From Ignavibacteria bacterium (GTDB taxonomy: Bacteria > Bacteroidota > Ignavibacteria > SZUA-365), in contig JADKJW010000001.1 of NCBI GenBank assembly GCA_016720835.1, positions 62,001-126,000 on the forward strand: 64,000 bases of DNA. The letters are read 5' to 3'. The position numbers were made by a program, and so were the translations under genes. The number at the start of each line of letters is the position of its first letter. Within the stretch, counting starts at the first letter, position 1. The notes under the pieces were generated by a model. It saw only the letters and a list, made by a program, of their open reading frames with translations, had not been told where the DNA came from and did not search any database. Of the stretch, positions 8,195-17,334 are shown in pieces.

Positions 8195-9973
8195 TCAGAA
8201 GTTGAAGTTGATGCGGAGGCCCGGAACGATCATCTCCGTATGCTCCCACAGCTCGGGATCACGGAAGACGACGCGCGAATACTTCACTTCCGCGCGCATC
8301 CACGTGAAGATGTTCAGGTACGCCTCGCCCATGAGCCCGCCGTTGAAATACTGCAGCGACGCGCCGTAGTAGGTCTTGCCGCGGTGATCGTAGGAAAGGC
8401 GCAGGAAGGCGTCGAGCACGCCGTAGCCGTTCAGGATTTTCACGCTGTCGGCGATGGCGCCGATGGCGCCCGGATCGCTGGTCGGCGGCGTGTCGATGCC
8501 CGCGTACTTCCGCCGCGCTTCGTTCACCTTCTGATACCCGATACCGGCATGGATGCGCAGCCCGTCGAGCATGAACCCGAGATCGCGCCAGTAATACGCG
8601 GTGGCCGTGGACGTGAGGAAGAAGAACGACAGCTGCTTCATTTCAGACGCCGGAATCTTGCCGGTGACCGGATCCTTCAGGGCATCGAGATTCTCCCGCA
8701 GATTGCGGTAATAGAGGCTCGTCCCGGTGCCGTTGATGATCTCGCCGTCGCCGTTCGTGATCTTGCGCGTCCCGAACTTGTTGAAGCCGAACGACACGAA
8801 CGCGGCCGCGCCGATCCCGTCCGCATCGCCGCTGGATGAGGCGATGTTGGAGAGCTGGCGGAAGTACTCGCCCGACGCGCCCCAGGTTCCGTTCAGCTTG
8901 CGGTGCTTCAGCAGGGCGAGTTCCTCGTTGATGCTCACGTCGCCCCAGGTGAAGGGAACGGCGGGACCAAGCTTGATGTGCTCGACGCCTGACGGCTCGT
9001 AGACGAACAAGGCGTTCCACTGCGGTCCGTAGAGGAACGGCAGGTTGACCCAGTCGTTGCCGATCTTCAGTTCGAAGCCCGCGCGGATCCGCGCGGGTTG
9101 GACGCCCGTCGCGTTGTTGATGGGACTGCCGGACTCGAGCGTCCACATGAAGCCGCCGCCGAAGGGAATGCTGATGGTGGCTTCCGCGTTGTCGGGCCGC
9201 GGCTGCAGCGCGCCGGTCTCGACGCGATGCGCGTACTCATGCCGGGCGACCACGCGGTCGTAGAGGTCCGCGCTGAGGACGCTGCGCAGGTTCTTCGCGC
9301 CCACGATGCGGTAGTCCTCGTAATCCGGCGCTTCGGGATTCACGCTGAATCCGCCGACGCCGGCGCTGCCGGGTTCCAGCGGACGCGCCTTCTCGATGAT
9401 GACCGCGATCAGATTGTCCTCGGCCCGGGGGCTGCGGATCACGCGGATACGCGCCTTGCCGGTGAGAATGCGGTCGGCGATGAGCACGGCTTCGTCGTCG
9501 CGCAGATCGTCGCGGTTGTCGCGCACCTTTCGCATGACCTCGAGCACCATCGCCTCGTCCATGACGATCCATTGCGGGAAGTACTTCTGGATGAGCGGAT
9601 CGAGTGTGGTGATGGCGCGCACGAGCACGCGCAGGCGCACGTTTTCGTTCTGGAACTGCGTGATGCCGATGTCGAGCAGTTCGAGATAGCGCTGGCGGTT
9701 GTCGTCGGTCGGAGTATAGTTGACGACTTCGGTGACGAGTTTCTCGGACCACACGATGCGGCGGAGGAGGTCTTCCTTCGAATAGTTGTCGCTCGTCATG
9801 TAACGCATGATGGCGTCAATGGACGTCAGCGCGTCGTTTCCCGGCTGCGCGGCCGCCGGGGAAGGCAGCGCGGTCCAGGCGAGCAGGATCGCGACGAGGA
9901 GGAAAGCGGTTCTGGTCATGGCGTTCATGAGTGTTTCTCGGGTTTCCGAATGGGTGGGTTTCGCGTTCTTCAT
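8195..9973 (-). CDS. Putative outer-membrane beta-barrel protein, paralogue of the upstream gene
   Basis: 592 residues. The ATG at 9973 has AAGGAG nine bases upstream, made in part from the stop codon of the preceding gene. A charged 18-residue leader precedes a hydrophobic stretch and an AxA cleavage site (signal peptide). Residues about 45-200 are helical and charged. The rest alternates polar and hydrophobic residues and ends in phenylalanine, as outer-membrane barrels do. The last 60 residues resemble the end of the 677-residue protein upstream (LQYFNGGLMGEAYL against VQYFSGRMMADLWL, then LWEHTEM against VWEYDTS). I recognise no named family. Position suggests an outer-membrane partner of the GldL/GldM-like pairs. 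Confidence 0.75.
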   Translation of the reverse strand: MKNAKPTHSETRETLMNAMTRTAFLLVAILLAWTALPSPAAAQPGNDALTSIDAIMRYMTSDNYSKEDLLRRIVWSEKLVTEVVNYTPTDDNRQRYLELLDIGITQFQNENVRLRVLVRAITTLDPLIQKYFPQWIVMDEAMVLEVMRKVRDNRDDLRDDEAVLIADRILTGKARIRVIRSPRAEDNLIAVIIEKARPLEPGSAGVGGFSVNPEAPDYEDYRIVGAKNLRSVLSADLYDRVVARHEYAHRVETGALQPRPDNAEATISIPFGGGFMWTLESGSPINNATGVQPARIRAGFELKIGNDWVNLPFLYGPQWNALFVYEPSGVEHIKLGPAVPFTWGDVSINEELALLKHRKLNGTWGASGEYFRQLSNIASSSGDADGIGAAAFVSFGFNKFGTRKITNGDGEIINGTGTSLYYRNLRENLDALKDPVTGKIPASEMKQLSFFFLTSTATAYYWRDLGFMLDGLRIHAGIGYQKVNEARRKYAGIDTPPTSDPGAIGAIADSVKILNGYGVLDAFLRLSYDHRGKTYYGASLQYFNGGLMGEAYLNIFTWMRAEVKYSRVVFRDPELWEHTEMIVPGLRINFNF

Positions 9974-9985
9974 GGCCTTCGCTCC

Positions 9986-12019
9986 TTAGTTGAAGAGTGA
10001 GGGGAGGCCGAGGCGGATCCGCGGCGTGACCAGGAAAACGCTGGTATCATATTCCCACACTTCGCGGGTGCGGAGGAGGAAGGAATACCTCGCCTCGACG
10101 CGGAGCCATTCGGTCAGCTCCAGCCAGAGGTCGGCCATCATGCGTCCGGAGAAGTACTGCACGCCGATGCCGTAATTGTTCTTCGCTCCCGTGTTGATGA
10201 AATCTGACGCGAATGTAACGTCGAAGATGTCCTTCTCGCGCTCCATCCAGTACAGCTCGCCCTTCTTCACGTCGCGCAGCGTCCTGTCCGGCATGAGCAG
10301 CTTGCCGTTGGCGAGCGCCGAATAGTTGCGATCGACGCGCATGAAGCCGCCGCCGAGATCGAGGCGGACGAGGATGCCGGGAACGTCCGTGCGATCGCGG
10401 AACATGATCGGATAGTACACGAGCGCAGCGGTGGAGATGTTGAAGAAGTTGTTCTCGTAGGTGCGGTCTTCATTCACCAGGTTCAGCAGCTTCATGTCAT
10501 GATAGGCGGACGTCGCGTCGAAGCGATCCGTCACCGTCAGGAAACCGCCAAGCGAGAACGGGAAGCCGAAATTGAAATCGAAGGACACGTTGTAGCCCAT
10601 GGCGGACTGCAGGTACCCGGTCGAATAGCCGAGGGGATTCGGCACACCGTCCGTATTCATGTTCATCGGGAACACGATGCCCATGCTCATCTGATGCTTG
10701 TATCCGACGCTCAGCGTCGACATGCCGGACATCGCGCGCGGCAGCGAAATCTGCGGGGTGCCGAAGCTGTAGCCGAGACGCCAGTCGGCCGCGAAGCCGG
10801 AGCGGGCCGGCGAGCGCAGTTCGATCTTGTCGAGCGACGCGTCGAGCACCACGAAATCGGACGGTTGCTTGCCGGGGTTCGCCACGACGTCGACGATCTG
10901 CATCATGCTCGCGTTCTGCGATTCGATGCGCAGCTGCCCGAAGGTTTCATACTGCGAGGAGCCGTCGTATTCGAACTGGATGTCCTGGCGCGCCTGCGGC
11001 GAGCCCTTCGCGTCCAGCTGCATCGGCATCGGGGACTTCACCTTGAAGTTCGACGCGTTCGCGCCGGTGAATGTGGCCTTCGTGATGAGGAGCGGATCCT
11101 TGTTCGGATTCTGGAGGCGGATCTTCGACTCTTCCGGGAACATCAGCGGCATCTGGCCGGTGAACAACGGACCGTTGGCCGCTTCCGTCCCCGGCTTCTG
11201 CTCGAGTCGCATGGTATCGCGCACGTTCCAGAAATCGGAGAAGCGGCTGGTCGCGGTCTCGAGATCGGTCTGGGTCATCACGATGAACGGACCGCGCTTC
11301 TCGGCGCGGAAGTCCGGCTGCGGAATCGGCTCTTCGTTGATGCGACGTGCGAGGAGATCATCGTAGATCCCTTCATCGGCCGACTTGATCGCGGACCACA
11401 GGTCCATGCCCGACAGGATGTACTGTTTCGGCGGCTGCTGCTGCGTGGTGGCGCGGCGGCGGCGGCCCTCCTCATCATCCCCTTCGTCTTCTTCCCGTTT
11501 CGCTTCGGGACAGCTCTCCTGCTTGATCATCCGGACTTCCAGCAGATCGTAGGGGTTGATGCCATCCCGTTCGATTTCCTCGGGCGTGGCTTCCACGACG
11601 TACACTTCGACGCGGGAGATCGATGCGGAGCCCTGCCCGTTCTTGCAGGGCACGGTCTGTCCGTTCAGATGGTACTCCTCTTCGAAGCCGCCGAGACCGA
11701 GGTCCGCGGCGCGCTTGAAGATGAGATCGAGCCGGTCCTGCAACGCCTGCGGGCGGAGTCCGTAGCCGCGGACCTGCGTGAAGTCGTAGCCGGTGTTGAT
11801 GTTGCCCCGGCGGCGTCCGCTCTGGGGCAGCGGTTTGTCCTTCGCCGCCTGACGCACGATCTGGTTCTTCTCCTGCACGTCATTGTATTCTTTCTTGAGT
11901 TCGCCCTGTTTGTTGCGAACTTCTCTGTCCGGCTGGGCGCTGGCGCGCAGGCCGAAGCCCGCCGCCAGAATCACCATGCACAGCAAGAGTCTCATTGCGA
12001 TTGTTCGGTTCATGCACAT
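9986..12019 (-). CDS. Putative outer-membrane protein of the T9SS-like operon
   Basis: 677 residues. A signal peptide is clear (about 1-29, ending ASAQ). The N-terminal half is soluble: a charged coil (30-70), a region with one CKNGQG cysteine and an acidic-basic linker rich in E, D and R (about 175-195), then a beta-sandwich-like part with IRLQNPNKDPLLITKATF, reminiscent of choice-of-anchor/Ig domains. The C-terminal half (about 400-677) looks like a beta barrel and resembles that of the next gene. GldN is expected at this place in a gld operon, but I see no convincing GldN signature. Two paralogous barrels in series behind the motor genes is unusual. Confidence 0.72.
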   Translation of the reverse strand: MCMNRTIAMRLLLCMVILAAGFGLRASAQPDREVRNKQGELKKEYNDVQEKNQIVRQAAKDKPLPQSGRRRGNINTGYDFTQVRGYGLRPQALQDRLDLIFKRAADLGLGGFEEEYHLNGQTVPCKNGQGSASISRVEVYVVEATPEEIERDGINPYDLLEVRMIKQESCPEAKREEDEGDDEEGRRRRATTQQQPPKQYILSGMDLWSAIKSADEGIYDDLLARRINEEPIPQPDFRAEKRGPFIVMTQTDLETATSRFSDFWNVRDTMRLEQKPGTEAANGPLFTGQMPLMFPEESKIRLQNPNKDPLLITKATFTGANASNFKVKSPMPMQLDAKGSPQARQDIQFEYDGSSQYETFGQLRIESQNASMMQIVDVVANPGKQPSDFVVLDASLDKIELRSPARSGFAADWRLGYSFGTPQISLPRAMSGMSTLSVGYKHQMSMGIVFPMNMNTDGVPNPLGYSTGYLQSAMGYNVSFDFNFGFPFSLGGFLTVTDRFDATSAYHDMKLLNLVNEDRTYENNFFNISTAALVYYPIMFRDRTDVPGILVRLDLGGGFMRVDRNYSALANGKLLMPDRTLRDVKKGELYWMEREKDIFDVTFASDFINTGAKNNYGIGVQYFSGRMMADLWLELTEWLRVEARYSFLLRTREVWEYDTSVFLVTPRIRLGLPSLFN

Positions 12020-12069
12020 ACCTCGTTCTCTAGATAGTGATCTCGAATGTTCTGCGTAGGCATGGGCGG

Positions 12070-13668
12070 CTACTGCTCCGCCGGGATGAGGACGATATTG
12101 AACTTCTCCGTGCTGGTTCCGGACTTGATGGTGATCGTGGCCGGAGTGCCATCGCGCTTGACCTTTCCTTTCAGGTAGAACCGCACGCGGGTTCCTTCCT
12201 GCAGGGGTGCGGTCGCCGGCAGATCCTCGATGTCGGGATCGCCCGCGAGCAGGTCGTTGCCGTTCTCATCTTCCACCGTCACGCGAATATCGTTGCGCGG
12301 CACATTGCGGATGTTCGCAGCCGTGCAGCGGCCGCAACGGTCGGTGATGAACTCGAACGTGGTGTTGATCGGATACTCGCCGCCGTTGCTGAACTGCGGA
12401 GTGATGTTGAACGGAGGCACAACAACCGGGTACTGGAAGTCGGAGGGGACGAGCTGCTTCTTCGAGGAATCGACATACACGAAGTATCCGCGATCCTTGT
12501 ACGACGCCTTGATGCTCAGATTTTTCGCGCCGTCGGGGATCTTGTACTTCACGATGCTGCCGGTGCCGCTCTGCGCTTCCTTGTCGTCGACCAGAAGCTT
12601 CCACTGGTACGAGCCGACGTCTTCGAGACCGTTGACGTTGATGTTCATTTCGAACGCTTCGCCGGAGTAGGCGCGCGTCGGGCGCTTGCGCGCGAGAATC
12701 GGATCCTTCACGACGACGGTGAACTGAATCGGACGCGAGCGGCTGAGCGCGCCGGCGCCGCGGGTGTCGCCCGCTTCGGCGGTGATGGTCTTTTCTCCGG
12801 CTTCGGTAAACTTGCCGGTCCACGCCCACTTGCCGCGAAGAGGATCGTCGCTGCGCCAGGGATTCTGCGCGCTCTTCGGTCCGAGGGAGGTGCCGCCGCC
12901 GCTCACGTTGATCGAGGTGACCTTGTCCACGGTCGTTCCGCGCACCTTGATTTCATTGTAGGCTTCGAACCCGACAGCCGTCACGATCGGATCGGCCTGG
13001 ATCTGCAACTGATCGTAGGCTTCCGAGATGACGTCGACCGTGAAGCGCGCGGGGTCGAGCTGTTCGCTTCGCTGGATGAAGGATTCGAGCGGCGTGCCTT
13101 TCAGCGCCGGATCGAAATCGATGGCCTTCTGGATTTCCTCGCGCTTGAAATCGAGGGAGCCCACCTTGATGACGGCCTCGCGGCCGATCTCGGGCTTCAA
13201 TTCCACGCGGTTGGTTCCGGCCTTGACCCAGAAGTCGAACTTCCCGGGGCCCTGGTCGGCCTTCCAGTTGAACCGGTAGATGCGCTCGCCGGTGGTGGAC
13301 TCGAGCGAGGAATCGCGGATGTCTTCCGGGTATTTGAGGACTTGGCGGATCGCTCCGTCTTTCGAGACTTCGACGACCGGCGGGGTCGTCACTTCGTCCT
13401 TGTCGCCGAGGCCCTTCACGCGGACGGTGAAGTAGCGGGACTCGTTGACCTTGAGCTGGTTATCGCCCGCCGCCGCGACGGTGGGCATGTTCTTGAGCAA
13501 TTCAAGGATGATGCGTCGGTTCTTCTCCTCGAGCTGGCGCTGTTTCAGGAGGAGGTCCGCTTCGGCATCGTCGCGTTCCACGATGATGATGAGGAGCTCG
13601 CAGATGACGGCCAGATAGAGGAAGAAGTAGACCTGATATTTTTTATAGTGGTCAGCGCTCTGTGCCAT
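12070..13668 (-). CDS. GldM/PorM-like T9SS motor stalk protein (copy A)
   Basis: 532 residues with the GldM plan: a short cytoplasmic N-terminus with basic residues (HYKK), one transmembrane helix (about 13-30, YFFLYLAVICELLIII), a charged helical part (31-65), and then beta-rich Ig-like domains. These recur as FTVRVKGLGDK, FRFNWKAD-like, IKVRGTTVDKV and VRFYLKGKVKRDG segments to the end. In Bacteroidota, GldM spans the periplasm and couples the proton-driven GldL ring to outer-membrane partners. The gene is 42 bases downstream of a GldL-like gene. The assignment comes from architecture, context and membrane-segment composition; overall identity to classical GldM looks low. Confidence 0.72.
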   Translation of the reverse strand: MAQSADHYKKYQVYFFLYLAVICELLIIIVERDDAEADLLLKQRQLEEKNRRIILELLKNMPTVAAAGDNQLKVNESRYFTVRVKGLGDKDEVTTPPVVEVSKDGAIRQVLKYPEDIRDSSLESTTGERIYRFNWKADQGPGKFDFWVKAGTNRVELKPEIGREAVIKVGSLDFKREEIQKAIDFDPALKGTPLESFIQRSEQLDPARFTVDVISEAYDQLQIQADPIVTAVGFEAYNEIKVRGTTVDKVTSINVSGGGTSLGPKSAQNPWRSDDPLRGKWAWTGKFTEAGEKTITAEAGDTRGAGALSRSRPIQFTVVVKDPILARKRPTRAYSGEAFEMNINVNGLEDVGSYQWKLLVDDKEAQSGTGSIVKYKIPDGAKNLSIKASYKDRGYFVYVDSSKKQLVPSDFQYPVVVPPFNITPQFSNGGEYPINTTFEFITDRCGRCTAANIRNVPRNDIRVTVEDENGNDLLAGDPDIEDLPATAPLQEGTRVRFYLKGKVKRDGTPATITIKSGTSTEKFNIVLIPAEQ

Positions 13669-13710
13669 GGGTCGTTTCCTCCGGGGGAACTGGGTTCGTT
13701 CGGGTTGGAA

Positions 13711-14535
13711 TTACTGACCGCGGAGGCCGGTCTCGGTGCTCACGGAGTCCTCGAGTTCTTTCTTGAGGGCATCCAGACGGCGTTCGACATCGACGAGGGT
13801 CAGCTGCTTGCCCGGCATGCCCTTGCCCGCGCCGGCTTCTTCATCCTCTTCCTTCTCGTACCAGGTGGTGAGACCGAGAAGACAGAGCACCGTGATTTCC
13901 ACGATGATCGCGAGCACGATCATGTCCGGCACCTGGGCGACCATGAACTTCACGCCGCGGAGACCGATGTTGAGAATCAGGAAGGCCGTTCCGATGAACG
14001 CGATGGCCGTGATGTTGTTCTTGTAATTCTTGATGAAGTCGTTGTGCATGTAGAGACCGAACGCGTCGCGTACGCTCTTTTCCTTGTGCAGCCAGTATTT
14101 CGGCTTCGTCATCAGATGCTCGCCGAAACGCTTCGAGAGGCCGGTCGCCTTGAGGATGGCGCCGATGAACGAATGGAGGTTGCCGCGGAAGATGGCCAGG
14201 CCGAGCGGAGTGAAGAACAGGAGGATGAGGAGCAGAGACGACGCCGCCACGCCATAGATGACCGCGAGGTTCATGATGAATGTCGCGGTGCCAATCTTCA
14301 CCACGCGCTCGGTCAGCGGTCCACCCTCTCTGAGTTTCATGAGTTCTTCGTGGTTGGCCATGGTCAGATCGCGGCCGAGGCCTTCGTCACGCAGGAACGC
14401 CTTGAACTGGTCGAGCGTCATCTGCTCGTCTTTCGACTGAGCGTTCGTGGTTGACTGCGGAACGAGCAGCGTGCCCAGCACCAGCAGGAGCGCCAGGACC
14501 AGCAGCGGGCGGTGGGATCCGATGAGTCGCTTCAT
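13711..14535 (-). CDS. GldL/PorL-like T9SS motor protein (copy A), with N-terminal extension
   Basis: 274 residues. The C-terminal part has the GldL layout: two close membrane helices (about 175-192 and 204-224) with a buried glutamate at 213 in the second (IIVEITVLCLL), then an acidic stretch and an amphipathic helix (LVDVERRLDALKKELED). In GldL a conserved Glu in helix 2 is essential for proton-driven rotation. Unlike classical GldL, about 170 residues come first: a signal-peptide-like segment (9-32), a helical domain and another membrane helix (88-110). The GldM-like gene follows directly. Homology is inferred from topology and the glutamate. Confidence 0.66.
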   Translation of the reverse strand: MKRLIGSHRPLLVLALLLVLGTLLVPQSTTNAQSKDEQMTLDQFKAFLRDEGLGRDLTMANHEELMKLREGGPLTERVVKIGTATFIMNLAVIYGVAASSLLLILLFFTPLGLAIFRGNLHSFIGAILKATGLSKRFGEHLMTKPKYWLHKEKSVRDAFGLYMHNDFIKNYKNNITAIAFIGTAFLILNIGLRGVKFMVAQVPDMIVLAIIVEITVLCLLGLTTWYEKEEDEEAGAGKGMPGKQLTLVDVERRLDALKKELEDSVSTETGLRGQ

Positions 14536-14659
14536 TGGAAAAACCTCCTAACAGAACAGTGAATGGATTGCCCCCCGCACGGGCGGGAAGACAGCGTGTT
14601 ATGCAGTGTCGTCATGTATGTACGTGGTACTATCACAGGAACCGTGCCGGAATACCCGG

Positions 14660-16228
14660 TCAATCGTTGTAGAGAGTGAATTCGCGCTCGAGTTCGGCCT
14701 CGAAGGCGCGGATGGTGACCAGCACGCGCACCGGATTCTTCAAGGCGACGATGTTGCGCCGGATGGAAAAATGAAACCGCCCCGGCTCCGTCATCGTGAC
14801 CGTGACAGGCAGATATTCGATGTCCTTGTCCGATTTTTTGGGGTCGAACATGCGCATCGTCACACGAACGCTGTCCGGATGCGGCACCGGGCGCCAGTTC
14901 TTGGTTTCGGGCGTGTTGTATCGGTACGCCGTGAGAGGAAAGATCTCCAGCAGCGTCGGATGCACGGGCGGTTCGAAGCGGATATGCGTCGGTGGTTCGA
15001 TCACCCGCAGGGTGAAGACCGAGAGGCCGCGCTGATGCGACCGCGGTGAAATGCACGCGTACGGAGCGTTGTTGTAAAAGCCGCGGATGCGGAGGGTCTT
15101 GTTCGCGAAGTTGTTCGGAATGACGTACGCGACGTGCGGCCCGGTGCCGGAGTCCTTGCGGGAGATCACCCGGTCGCCGGTGACTTCGGACAGCTCCCAC
15201 CGGTAGGCTTGCGTGACGGTCAGGCCGGCGACGTTCAGCGCGCAGTGGAGTTCCTCGCCGGCGTACACGACATCGGGCACATGCTGCTGCAAAAACGGCT
15301 CGACGCCCGTCACCGCGAATGACTGCCGTGAGACATCCATGAGACGACCGCTCTTCTCGACGCGAAATTCCACCGTCACGGTGTCGGTCCCGCGCGTCGG
15401 CGTCCCGCGCCACAGGAACGCGGTCTGCGAAGTGGACCGCGTGACCGATTCGATCACGCCGCCGCCCCGGACGATGCGCGCGGTGGGCGCGGGGTAGGAA
15501 TGGGTTACCGTGAACAGGTTGTCGACCTCGGTCCCGATGGCGGAAGCGACCTCGGATTTCTCCGCCTCGACGCGCAGGCGCATCCTGTCGCGCATGTTCG
15601 CGTAGGACGTGTCCTCGACGCGGATCGCGAGGGACGCGGTGGCTGTCTCGATGCTTTCCAGCGAGGCTGCGGGCAGGATGTCGGCCGGGAAGACGACGCC
15701 GCGGTAGCGGAGCAGCGAGTCGCTCTGCGCGTGCACGCGCGTCGTCCGCGCTTCGAACGTGAGGGTGTACGCGCCCGTGCGCGAGAACCTGCACCGCACG
15801 GGAAACGCGATACGGTTGTCATGCAGCTCGCCGACGCCGCGGCGACCGCCGATACGGACGGTGGACGGCGAAATGAGCGCATTGTCGCGCGCGACCGAGA
15901 CGAGTGTCAGCACGGCGGTATCCTCCGGGCTGATGTCGTCCAGGTAGACGGTGGTCTCCAACCCTTCCGCGCCCCGCGCGACGAGTCCGGACTGGCCGGC
16001 ATCCACATAATGGAACAGGGTGTCGCTTTCGAAGTGCATGCGCGCCGGACGGATGAAGGTCTCGACAATCTGACGGTAGCGGACGTCGACGCGCTGATCG
16101 ACGGCTTCGCGCTGCTTCGAGACGATGACGAAGGCCGCCACTGCCGTGATGTACAGGATGAAGAACAGCTCCACACGGCGTTTGCGTACCACACTTCGTG
16201 CCTCACCCGCGGTCCTGGGCCGACGCAA
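14660..16228 (-). CDS. GldM/PorM-like motor stalk protein (copy B)
   Basis: 522 residues with the same plan as copy A: basic N-terminus (RKRR), one membrane helix at about 20-36 (LFFILYITAVAAFVIV), a helical segment to about 65, and then repeated beta domains over the rest. Copies A and B share the F-F-x-L-Y start of the membrane helix but are diverged. The ATG at 16228 overlaps the upstream GldL-like gene by 26 bases; a GTG at 16192 is an alternative that avoids the overlap. It probably pairs with copy B of GldL, so the operon holds two L-M modules. Confidence 0.62.
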   Translation of the reverse strand: MRRPRTAGEARSVVRKRRVELFFILYITAVAAFVIVSKQREAVDQRVDVRYRQIVETFIRPARMHFESDTLFHYVDAGQSGLVARGAEGLETTVYLDDISPEDTAVLTLVSVARDNALISPSTVRIGGRRGVGELHDNRIAFPVRCRFSRTGAYTLTFEARTTRVHAQSDSLLRYRGVVFPADILPAASLESIETATASLAIRVEDTSYANMRDRMRLRVEAEKSEVASAIGTEVDNLFTVTHSYPAPTARIVRGGGVIESVTRSTSQTAFLWRGTPTRGTDTVTVEFRVEKSGRLMDVSRQSFAVTGVEPFLQQHVPDVVYAGEELHCALNVAGLTVTQAYRWELSEVTGDRVISRKDSGTGPHVAYVIPNNFANKTLRIRGFYNNAPYACISPRSHQRGLSVFTLRVIEPPTHIRFEPPVHPTLLEIFPLTAYRYNTPETKNWRPVPHPDSVRVTMRMFDPKKSDKDIEYLPVTVTMTEPGRFHFSIRRNIVALKNPVRVLVTIRAFEAELEREFTLYND

Positions 16229-17036
16229 CGCCCGCGCGGACCGCGGCGCTGTCCGCGGCGCGTTCGTCGGAGGGAGATCCCGCGCCGAAACGCTCGACGA
16301 GCTGGTCGAGGGTCTGTCGCGTTTCCTGCAGCGCCGCCACCTGCTGGCGCGACAGTTCCGCCTGATTGTGATACGTGGTTTCGAGGAACAGCCGCAGGAG
16401 TCCGTTCGTCTCGTCGAGCTTCTCCGAGTACTGGCGCAAATTCTCCGCGTTGGTTTTCGAGAAATGCTCCGTGAGTCGTGTCAGAAGCACATCCTGCCGG
16501 ATGTCCGCCTGCGAGATCAAGCGGAACAGATCCGATACGGCGTTCGTCATTTCGCGCACCGTGCTGTTGATGGACGAGAGCAGGCCTTCGCTCGCGCCGG
16601 TGCCGTTGGCGCCCGTCAGGTCGTCGTTCGGGCTGTACGCGGTGGCAACCGCGAGCAGGAGCAACAGCAGCGCTTCGATCGCGAATGCGGAGATCGCAAA
16701 CATCAGGGAATACCCTGCGAGGTAGAGCGACACGGCGAGGAGCACCAGCATCGCGCCGCCGTAGACGAGTCCCTGAATGAAGTTGTAATAATGCCGGCCG
16801 ACAATTTCCTCGAAAAAAATCCGCGTGCCGAGCTTGAAGCCCAGGTTGGTTTCGAATCGAACGCGTCTGCCGTCGCTGAATTGAATCTCCCGGCCGTTCC
16901 TGCACAGCTTCCAGCAGTCGAGTACCGTGCGGAGTTCGATCGCGTGTTTGATTCTCCTGTCATGATAGAAATCATGGAGGAGGCGACGACCTTCCGGGAT
17001 CTCGAGATCTTTTATCGTTTCAGAAGTGTTGAACAA
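16203..17036 (-). CDS. GldL/PorL-like motor protein (copy B)
   Basis: 277 residues, first gene of the operon. A soluble N-terminal domain (1-85) precedes two tightly spaced membrane helices (about 88-106 and 110-133). Glu121 lies inside the second helix (AFAIEALLLLLL), the position of the essential glutamate in GldL. The C-terminal 140 residues are helical and coiled-coil-like (SEKLDETNGLLRLFLET, QVAALQETRQTLDQLVERF), as in GldL. Classical GldL starts almost directly with the helices, so the N-terminal domain is an addition. The GldM-like gene overlaps its 3' end. Confidence 0.62.
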   Translation of the reverse strand: MFNTSETIKDLEIPEGRRLLHDFYHDRRIKHAIELRTVLDCWKLCRNGREIQFSDGRRVRFETNLGFKLGTRIFFEEIVGRHYYNFIQGLVYGGAMLVLLAVSLYLAGYSLMFAISAFAIEALLLLLLAVATAYSPNDDLTGANGTGASEGLLSSINSTVREMTNAVSDLFRLISQADIRQDVLLTRLTEHFSKTNAENLRQYSEKLDETNGLLRLFLETTYHNQAELSRQQVAALQETRQTLDQLVERFGAGSPSDERAADSAAVRAGVASAQDRG

Positions 17037-17084
17037 GGATTCGCGTGTTTTGGAGGGAGCGGGGACACGAATAGGGCAATCTAA

Positions 17085-17112
17085 TTTCTACAAGCAATAA
17101 TCATGCCGTCAA
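17085..17112 (-). promoter_or_regulatory. Candidate promoter of the GldL/GldM-like operon
   Basis: On the minus strand TTGACG (17112-17107) and TAGAAA (17090-17085) are 16 bases apart, about 50 bases before the first gene. The surrounding gap (17037-17334) is clearly richer in A and T than the genes around it and holds no gene that I can see. The -10 match is only moderate. Confidence 0.35.
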
Positions 17113-17334
17113 CTTCAACGAAATCAACATGTGAGTCGATGGTTGGGTCGGCGTTAGAAATCAATGTGCGGTCATGATGAACGGGTGAAAGAGGAGTGAA
17201 CAATATTCACAGTCTGTTGCCATCATTCACAGAAAACAGGGAGAAAGATGCCTGCTGAAAATGCCTGATCCCGAGCGAGAAGACGGAGTGCGTGTGAAGA
17301 TGAGGGGGGACCCGCGCGTCCCACTCGATCACGG

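Noticed and set aside
9986..12019. Calling this gene gldN
   Set aside because: Position would fit, but length (677 against about 330) and the barrel-like second half do not, and I cannot see a GldN motif.
12037..14454. 805-codon plus-strand frame opposite the GldM/GldL-like genes
   Set aside because: The minus-strand genes have signal/membrane helices and correct spacing; this frame has none.
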